22,146 nucleotides of DNA. Origin: Silene noctiflora. Taxonomy: Eukaryota; Streptophyta; Magnoliopsida; Caryophyllales; Caryophyllaceae. The position numbers were made by a program, and so were the translations under genes. The notes below the pieces were generated by a model that saw only the letters and a list, made by a program, of their open reading frames with translations, was not told the DNA's origin and did no database searches. Shown piece by piece: positions 15,657 to 22,146 of this stretch; positions within the stretch are counted from its first letter, which is position 1; each line of letters starts with the position of its first letter. Location of the stretch: the NCBI GenBank assembly GCA_009801015.1, contig VHZZ01000455.1:67742-89887 (forward strand), read 5' to 3'.

Positions 15657-18600
15657 GTATTTTTATCAACCCACTTCATTTTTTCACCAGTTTTAGCTAC
15701 CCTTTTCATTGTTTTTTTCAAAGATTTGAGCTTTTTTTGTGTTTCAATGATTTTTGTACTTTTCTTATAATTACTGTCATTCAACTTTAACATGATTTTC
15801 TAATGTGGTTGCCAATTTCCATGAATCAATTCCTAGAATTCAATGTTGGAAATACTTGGGTCATTCGAAAACAGTCTTTTTATATTGCTAATACAAGGCT
15901 AAGGCTGTGTACTTCCGACCCCTTACCTCGCAATTTGCGGGAGCCCTTGGGGTAGCTCCAACACATATGACATCCAGTTTTTTTTGATTGATATTTTAGC
16001 AAGTTGTATAAATGTGAGAATCCAAATTGGAGTTGTACATTCATACTTATTATTATTTATGTATGTAATTGGTAGAAATTTCAGCTCAAGGGAAAGTTAT
16101 AGCAGATATACAGCATATTCAAGTGAAAGATGAACCGTATGTTGGAGTAAACATTGGAACAGATGTATCAAACTTGTTATCACCTTCAGATTTGGTTTCT
16201 TTCCTTCAATTACAGAAGATTAACCATGTCAGGATATATGATGCAAATCCTGATTTGCTCAAAGCACTTTCCCATACTAAAATCCGCGTCATAATTGGAG
16301 TACCCAATAATCAATTGATTGCTATTGGATCTTCCAATGCTACGGCGGCCGCCTGGATTGATCGGAATGTGGCTGCTTTTTACCCGGAAACTGTCATCAT
16401 TGCAATTGCTGTGGGTGATGAGGTTTTGACCACAATGCCCTCATCTGCCCCTCTTCTTTTGCCTGCTATTGAATCGCTTTACAATGCACTTGTGGCTTCA
16501 AATCTTCACAATGCCGTCAAAGTCTCGACCCCACATTCTGCTTCGTTGATATTAGACCCTTTCCCGCCTTCTCAAGCGTTTTTCAACACCTCAATGAATC
16601 AATATTTGTTGCCGATTGTGAAGTTTTTGTCTAAGACTCAATCTCCCCTTATGATGAACTTGTATCCTTACTATGTTTTTATGGAGAATAAGGGTGTTGT
16701 GCCATTGGAAAACTCGTTGTTCAAGCCTTTGACTCCTTCTAAGGAAATGGTTGACCCCAATACTTTGCTTCACTACACCAATGTATATGATGCAATGATT
16801 GATTCAGCTTATTTCTCAATGAAAAACCTCAATATCACCGATGTGCTTGTGCTTGTGAGTGAGACTGGCTGGCCTTCCAAAGGAGATTCCAAAGAGCCTT
16901 ACGCCACGCTTGATAACTCGGATACATATAATTCCAATCTCATTAAGCATGTCTTTGACCGTCTTGGTACCCCATTTCACCCTGAGATTACTTCTAGTGC
17001 TTACATATATGAGTTGTTTAACGAGGATCTGAGGTCATCCCCAATATCAGAGGCCAATTGGGGGTTGTTCTATGGGAATACTACACCGGTTTATTTGTTA
17101 CACGTTTCTGGGAGTGGGACTTTCTTGGCGAATGACACAACAAATAAGACGTATTGCATTGCTATGGACGGGATGGACACGAAAACTTTGCAGACGGCAT
17201 TGGATTGGGCTTGTGGTCCAGGAAGAGCTAACTGTAGCAAAATCCAACCCGGGGAGCCTTGTTTCCAGCCCAACAATGTCCAAAATCATGCTTCTTACGC
17301 ATTTGATAGCTATTATCAGATGGAGGGAAGGGCTTCTGGTTCGTGCGATTTCAAGGGCGTTGCCATGATCACTACCTCTGACCCTAGTAAGTTGTCTCAC
17401 CATTTCTTACAACCTTTTTGAATTGTTGCATGCTACCATTTACATTACTTTGACATTTATTGTTGACATTGTAACATAATGCATGTCCATTTATTTCTTA
17501 CTGTATCTAAAAACATACTGTCATTATTTAGAACAGGTCCTGAGTAAGATCGTTGTATGAATATAACACGGTATTAACTTTATCATGAAATAAGTAAAAC
17601 AACCCTTGTGCTTGATCATGTCGGCATTCAACTTGAGATATAAAATGCACCCGTATCGTATCTCTAAGAGCAATATATAAAATTCAATTCTTTAGTTTCT
17701 TAATTTTTTATTGTAAAGTTCATGTAGTTTTCTTGGGTTGGTAAGGTAGGAGTGAAAGAAGAGGAATTTGGTTTGCCACCATTTCACTCCTTCCCGTAGG
17801 CTATATACTACATATTGTGCTTGGTAAAAGAACTAGTAGAAAGATTTCTATTGTAGCTAAAGCATCTTAATAACTCGGAAAATTCGCTTTAGCAACACTT
17901 GTAAATGTGATGAATTGGACCCAAAATGATTCCTTTCCCCTTTTTTTTGGAACACGAATGTTTTAGTTGTAAAGTTTAAAGATAATGCAACACCACTACT
18001 ACTAGTGTAGTAGTTAAAGATGAATGGAAGGACTTTTTACTAGTTATACTCTTATGAGCTATGAGTTCTTTAAAGTTTATACTCTGATGACTGATCTCAT
18101 GGGCATTATAGTAATTTCCGTCGTATTCACATGATTTGGTAACTTAGCTTTCTCCGTCATGGATGCATTTCAAAATCTGTCTTGGACAAGAACTCAGAAT
18201 GTGGGGAAAACACCACAAATAATTGTCTTTTCTTATAATTGGAGGGTCATTCTAGAGGGAATTTGATGTAAGATGTCAATTTTCTCTAAGGAAAATGAGA
18301 CCGTGCCACACGATGATACCGAAGTACTAAGTTAGAACAACCTCTTATATATTAATACTAATTACTACTCCGTAATATATATGATTCACACAAACACGAA
18401 TATTGTATTACAGGTGAATGTGGTGGTGCTGAGTTTAGTACCACTGGGTAACGCTCATATCGCTTGTTTTCATAACCCGGACTTCAAACTCTACTACCCC
18501 ATTCGACTCATGTGATACTTTACATTTGTTCAAAAAATACAAGCGTGAAGACCTAAAGAGCAATAATTAATTCACAAATTCTTGTTTCAGACGGTCATGC

Positions 18601-20025
18601 CATTTTGGTCTGAAATAATAAGACGAGATTTTGTGACCATTTTATAGTCAAATGTAAGCAGTGTTACAACTTATAGTAACTTATTTTCCAGAAATGGTCA
18701 CATTTGGCTGTCAACTGGTCACAAAATCCCGTCTTATTGTTTCAGACCAAAATGGTCCGTCTAAAGGTAGACCAACAGTAATTAATTTGTTAATCTTGTA
18801 CTATGGACAAAGATATTAGTAGGAGCCCATTTGCCTGTGTACATCTTTTGTGCCTTTTGTGCAGAACATTACTGCAAAAATAATTTGGCCTTTTGCTTAA
18901 TCCGATTGGGCTGATATGTTTGTTTATATTTGGCCTTTTTTTCCTGAGAAACGCTAATGAATGTAGATTGTAGAGGTAATTTTTTTGGATGTGATACATA
19001 CGGACTTACGGTTATTTTTCATTTGGGAAATGTTTGTAGGTCACGGAAGCTGCATATTTCCTGGAAGGTAAAATTTACTACTACTCTCTTGATTCTCATT
19101 TTTTTCACAATAACTTGAACAAGGGGTCTTTATACAATAACTCGGTTACACTTTATTCGTATTATTACCATTTTAGAACTTCTTTTAGCAACCATTCTTA
19201 TTTTGGTGACTGGTGAGGGAATAATCTCCCTTCTAGACTTTTAGTGTATGGTAAAACTGTTATGACGAGACCTAGATCCCGCTCTTTTGGTCTGAAACTT
19301 TCATAATTGAATTGAATAATTCTGAACAGAAGTGAAGAGTAGGAGTGAATTTGACTGAACGGATATGACATAAAACTAAACTGAGCCTATATGATTCACC
19401 TGGAACTGAACTGAAACTAAGTTCAAAATATTGAGATTTAACTTTTCTTACCTTGATCAATATAATTTTTTTGATGAATTTCCTCACCACGAGTTTGAGA
19501 TTCATTGGTTGTGGTTCTAAAAGCTTCGCAATCGAGTTATCATAGTTTTGAAGATTATTACTAGGATCATATTTTGAGGAGTTATCACCCGTCACCCGCA
19601 TTTTTGGTACAACTGTCAAGTTCACTTTATGACCGCGGATTCTTAATCTCAAACCGAGTTTAATACCATGGTCTGTTGTACCAAGTACTTTGGTGTACAA
19701 CGAGTGCAGCGTTTTTTTATCGTCAGAAATAGGTAGTTTGTTGATATGCTTAGCAGTCTACAATGCGTGCACAAGTTTTTGTTTGTCGATAGTTTGTTGA
19801 TATGCTTAGCAAACGTTATGTACATTCTCAATGAATTACTGTGTTGATATTGACAGTAAAAGGGAAGGAAATAACACACCGGAGGTAGTGAATTCAACAA
19901 AAGTTGACAGCGGAGCTTGCTCAGGTCGAGTCAAATTCAAGATTAGTTTAGTAGACATTGATCTGATTTCTTTAACTACTCTGAGCATTTCTCTATTATT
20001 TTTTGGACTCGTCACATGGCACTAA
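15599..20025 (+). CDS. GPI-anchored glucan endo-1,3-beta-glucosidase (GH17 with X8/CBM43 domain)
   Basis: Predicted exons are 15599-15656, 16085-17386, 19040-19067 and 19857-20025. They join to 1557 nt with phase kept, giving 518 residues. The enzyme hydrolyses internal beta-1,3 linkages of callose at the cell surface, wall or plasmodesmata. Residues 1-20 are a hydrophobic signal peptide. The GH17 domain starts near residue 38 (YVGVNIGTD). The acid/base Glu is about residue 132 in IAVGDEVL, and the nucleophile is about residue 279 in VSETGWPSKG. The X8 domain spans about 377-460, with six cysteines (in TYCIA, DWACG, NCS, EPCF, SCDF, GSCIF). The C-terminus has NSTKVDSGACSG and then a hydrophobic tail (ISLTTLSISLLFFGLVTWH), as in GPI-anchored members. 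The start is at 15599 because it opens the signal peptide. GNE is usual where GDE stands here. Splice sites are all GT-AG but predicted. Confidence 0.9.
15657..16084 (+). other. Glucanase intron 1
   Basis: A 428-nt intron with a GT donor and the acceptor AATTTCAG|CTCAAG. An alternative acceptor nine bases upstream (GGTAG|AAATTT) keeps the same phase and would add three residues. It contains an Au-like SINE fragment. Confidence 0.75.
15868..15955 (+). repeat. Au-like SINE fragment in intron 1
   Basis: CAAGGCTAAGGCTGTGTACT, CCGACCCCTTACC and GCAATTTGCGGGAGCC follow the 3' two-thirds of the Au family of plant SINEs as I recall it. The tRNA-like head is missing. No target duplication was identified. 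Confidence 0.55.
16085..17386 (+). other. Glucanase exon 2 (catalytic domain and most of X8)
   Basis: A 1302-nt exon that encodes the whole GH17 domain and the X8 domain up to DP of the conserved DPS. The donor is CCCTA|GTAAGT, close to consensus. If the intron is not removed, the frame adds SKLSHHFLQPF and stops at 17419-17421, losing the last X8 cysteine and the GPI signal. Confidence 0.9.
17387..19039 (+). other. Glucanase intron 2
   Basis: A 1653-nt AT-rich intron ending TTTGTAG|GTCACGG. It carries a foldback element (18585-18766) and a possible unused exon at 18414-18447. The small frames in it have no family features. Confidence 0.8.
18585..18766. repeat. Foldback (MITE-like) element in intron 2
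   Basis: The arms at 18585-18655 and 18700-18766 are imperfect reverse complements of about 70 bp, sharing CCATTTTGGTCTGAAA, AATAAGACG and ATTTTGTGACCA. The loop is about 44 bp. It would form a long hairpin in the pre-mRNA. No clear target duplication was found. Confidence 0.8.
19040..19067 (+). other. Glucanase exon 3 (28-nt micro-exon)
   Basis: It is bounded by TTTGTAG| and |GTAAAA. In phase it encodes the rest of Ser, then HGSCIFPG and two bases of Ser. This completes the X8 signature DPSHGSC and supplies the sixth cysteine, which is why the exon is trusted despite its size. Confidence 0.85.
19068..19856 (+). other. Glucanase intron 3
   Basis: A 789-nt intron ending ATTGACAG|TAAAAGG. TAGTTTGTTGATATGCTTAG is part of a 22-bp direct repeat at 19734 and 19790, near the acceptor. 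A 142-codon open frame on the minus strand (19272-19700) has no recognisable features. Confidence 0.75.
19734..19811. repeat. 22-bp direct repeat in intron 3
   Basis: Exact copies at 19734-19755 and 19790-19811, 56 bp apart. Confidence 0.9.
19857..20025 (+). other. Glucanase exon 4 (GPI-anchor signal)
   Basis: It opens with the last base of Ser and then KREGNNTPEVVNSTKVDSG. This leads into a basic spacer, a hydrophobic tail and a TAA at 20023-20025. The small residues in DSGACSG are the probable GPI attachment site. The join with exon 3 reads CIFPGSK, a familiar order in plant GH17-X8 proteins. Confidence 0.85.
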
Positions 20026-20216
20026 TTACTTGAGAATCTAATGTTTATAATTTTTGGCAAATTTAATGTCGATTTCTGTAACCGTAATCTATTCTTATTC
20101 ATATTGATGTTCGCTAAGAAGTTAGAGGGTCGGGTAAAAAAAATGGGGACCAAGGTCCCGGTTGTGTGTTTTCTTAACTTTCCTGCTTTTTTGCACTTTT
20201 ACACTTTAGCTCCATA
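20026..20216 (+). other. 3' flank of the glucanase gene
   Basis: The 3' UTR and polyadenylation region should lie here. AATCTAATG and TTTATAATTT are weak AT-rich signals; no exact AATAAA follows closely. The small open frame at 20041-20223 has no features. Confidence 0.45.
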
Positions 20217-21762
20217 TTTGTAAACATCGTGGTCTTGTATAAGATTACCAAATTTTACAAATAACCCCCTTATGTCTTTTTTACTAATAACAACCTTAAT
20301 TTCAACTTAATTCAGAAATTCAGCACCTAATATTGAACACGGTGACGATTTTTATTAAGCCCGATCTATTTACGACTTTACGACTTAAACTTAACTAAAA
20401 TACCTAAACTACCTAAACTACCCTTTACTTATTACCCACCCTTACCCTTGTTTTAATTCATCACCCACATAAAACCCCCAAATCAATTGAAATCATAAAA
20501 CCTCAAATCAATTGTTATCCTTCAATCACTACCCCTTCCTTCCATTAATGCCTACTCCATGGAAGAGCATTATTGAGGTAAAATATTTGGTCAACCTCAA
20601 GAGTTGTTCAATTCAGCGAGTAAATTGTTACAAGACAGTAAAAAGGGTGAGAAATTGAATGTATTGGTTTAACATAATCGTTTAAGACCCATAAATACTA
20701 ATAAAATTCTGGGCTAGAACAGTGGGATTCGGTTGTGATTCCAAAGCACACTACATAATTGGTTGTTTTGCGGCTACAAAAAAAGCTCCTTGCCTTGTCC
20801 AATTTCAAATTAAAAAAATGCTTTCAATGGGTCAATAGATGTTCACTTTGTGAGACGGCAGGTGAGTCAACATCTCACTTACTTTGTGATTAAGCACACC
20901 AAATTAGTCCTTCTGATTTCTTGATTATTGTTACTTTTGTAGTCAATAGCAAAACATGGATGATATTAGTATAAATAATTTCTTTCAGTAAAATGTGATG
21001 AGATCATCAGGATGTTACCATGGCAAAAGATCATATAATTAAACAAGGTCATCAAGGTTGGTTAGAGTAGGGAGGGAGTAGCGATGAAAAGAAACAATTG
21101 CTTTAGGGTTTTATGATTTCAATTGATTTGGGGTTTTACGATGGTGATGAATTAAAACAAGGGTAGGCATGGGTAATAAGTAAGGTTAGGCTCCGTTTGA
21201 CAAAACTGACTGAAAAGGTACATGAAAACTGAAAAGGTACCTGAAACCTGAAAAGGTGACTGAAACCTGAAAAGGTAGCTGATTTTTATTAAAATTGTTT
21301 GGCAAACTAACTGAAAACGTAGCTGATATATGGTCAAATGACGTAAGAAGACATATTTATTATTGTTATTATTTATATTGAGGGCTAAAAATGGTATGTA
21401 AAATACAATCAGGTACCTGAAATGTGAAATGCTACATGAGGTAGCATTTCATTTCAGGTACCTTTTTTAATCAAAAAAGGTTGTTGCCAAACACTTCAAA
21501 AGAAATAAGGTACCTGATTTTTTTGGCAAAAAAGCTACTTCAGGCAAATCAGGTACCTGAAGTGCACTGCCAAACAGAGCCTTAGTTTAGATATCTTAGT
21601 CAAATTTAAGTCGTAAAGTTGTAAATAGATCGGGTTTAACAAAAATCGTCACGTATTCAATATTAGGTACTAAGTTTCTGAATTAAGGTGGTTATTGGTA
21701 AAAAGGGACATATAAGGAGGTTATTTGTAAAATTTGGTACATAAAAGGGTTATTTACAAAAA
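20217..21762. mobile_element. Long inverted-repeat DNA element (MULE- or foldback-like) with nested MITE
   Basis: The left arm (20217 to about 20541) and the right arm (about 21070-21762) are reverse complements over roughly 300 bp once the nested element at 21189-21581 is set aside. Shared blocks include ACCAAATTTTACAAATAACC, CCTAATATTGAA, GTGACGATTTTT, TTTACGACTTTACGACTTAA (right arm with one change), CAAATCAATTGAAATCATAA and TTGTTTTAATTCATCACC. The middle (20542-21069) shows no transposase. No target duplication could be fixed, so the ends are approximate and the superfamily is open. Confidence 0.75.
21189..21581. mobile_element. Tourist-like (PIF/Harbinger) MITE, 393 bp, nested
   Basis: The ends are GGCTCCGTTTGAC and, in reverse complement, GGCTCTGTTTGGC. 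TTA flanks both sides (21186-21188 and 21582-21584), the usual 3-bp duplication of PIF/Harbinger elements. The interior repeats AGGTACCTGA / TCAGGTACC-type motifs in both orientations. The opposite arm of the host element has no insertion at the same place, which confirms the boundaries. Confidence 0.88.
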
Positions 21763-22007
21763 CAGAAAGTCGACCGTCACAAGCTTGTGACATAGTCTTT
21801 CTCTCACTTACCCTTCCACTTTCTCTCACACTTGCTCATTGTAAGAGGCCACAAGCTTGCGTCAAAATTTGTGTTACAAAAAACACTACTTTTTATAATA
21901 ACAAAATTTGCGACTAGTATGTCCTAAAAAGACGATTTAATGATATTTAGTGTGTTAGTTGATTTTTAATTAAATTGTGATTAATTTAAGTTTTCAATTC
22001 AATTTCA
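21763..22007. other. Unassigned DNA with a 16-bp palindrome
   Basis: GTCACAAGCTTGTGAC (21776-21791) is a perfect palindrome, and a related CCACAAGCTTGCGTC lies near 21850. Together they may be the ends of a small decayed MITE. No gene is seen. Confidence 0.4.
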
Positions 22008-22146
22008 CTAGTCTTAAACCCGTGCAAATTGCACGGGTATGCTATTTCAGGTATTATTATCATAAATATTATTGTAATATTTTAGATAATTTTTACATTA
22101 ATTAGTTATCTCCTTTTAAAAGTAATTATCTTTGTCATAAATAAAT
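22008..22146 (-). mobile_element. Helitron 3' end, element running off the window
   Basis: On the minus strand a hairpin with 10-bp arms (ACCCGTGCAA / TTGCACGGGT, 22018-22038) is followed by TTAAGA, then CTAG, then a flanking T. A hairpin just before a CTRR terminus inserted next to T is the diagnostic 3' end of plant Helitrons. The TC end and any Rep/helicase gene would lie beyond the right edge. Confidence 0.75.

Noticed and set aside
17072-17403. Open frames of 61-101 codons overlapping the glucanase exon in other frames
   Set aside because: They are shadows of the GC-richer coding exon; the GH17-X8 frame explains the region.
19272-19700. A 142-codon open frame on the minus strand inside glucanase intron 3
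   Set aside because: It is the longest unexplained frame, but it shows no domain, low-complexity structure or context. A search against plant proteins and antisense RNA-seq reads would be needed to revive it.

Overview
This is a stretch of nuclear DNA from a flowering plant, most likely a eudicot. It is AT-rich, one recognisable host gene is split by introns, and most of the rest consists of transposable elements of plant families: a Ty3/gypsy LTR retrotransposon, a Cassandra-type TRIM, SINEs, hAT-like and Tourist-like MITEs, a MULE-like element and a Helitron end. The order cannot be fixed from the sequence alone; the repeat types remind me of Caryophyllales, but that is only an impression. 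Scattered N bases, mostly inside the gypsy element, show a draft or collapsed assembly.

Layout. 1-486 is old repeat-rich DNA. 487-8746 is a complete but dead gypsy element on the minus strand, flanked by a 5-bp target duplication (CTAGG). It has two LTRs, a primer binding site, a polypurine tract, a leader packed with a 12-bp palindromic motif, and a gag-pol reading frame broken by stops and frameshifts. A solo Cassandra-type LTR carrying 5S-rRNA-like sequence sits inside its pol gene (4248-4563) with its own GACAC duplication. 8747-9560 holds the rest of a duplicated segment whose second copy preserves the empty gypsy insertion site, plus a SINE (8915-9157). 9947-10678 is a MULE-like element with long terminal inverted repeats. 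10687-15046 is gene-poor DNA with small tandem repeats, a tRNA-like fragment and a clear hAT-type MITE (13684-14190).

The only convincing host gene is on the plus strand at 15599-20025. It is a four-exon gene for a secreted, probably GPI-anchored GH17 beta-1,3-glucanase with a C-terminal X8 (CBM43) domain. The predicted protein has 518 residues: signal peptide, catalytic domain, X8 domain and hydrophobic GPI tail. The third exon is only 28 nt and supplies the last cysteine of the X8 domain. Two upstream ATGs precede the start codon, one opening a frame that overlaps it. Its introns carry an Au-like SINE fragment and a foldback element.

Downstream, 20217-21762 is a long inverted-repeat element with a Tourist-like MITE (TTA duplication) inserted in one arm; the other arm preserves the empty site. 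A Helitron 3' end lies at 22008 on the minus strand, and its body runs off the window.

The window shows layered transposon nesting around a cell-wall or plasmodesmal callose-degrading gene. The least explained signal is the array of ACTCG-NN-CGAGT palindromes shared by the LTRs and the leader of the gypsy element.
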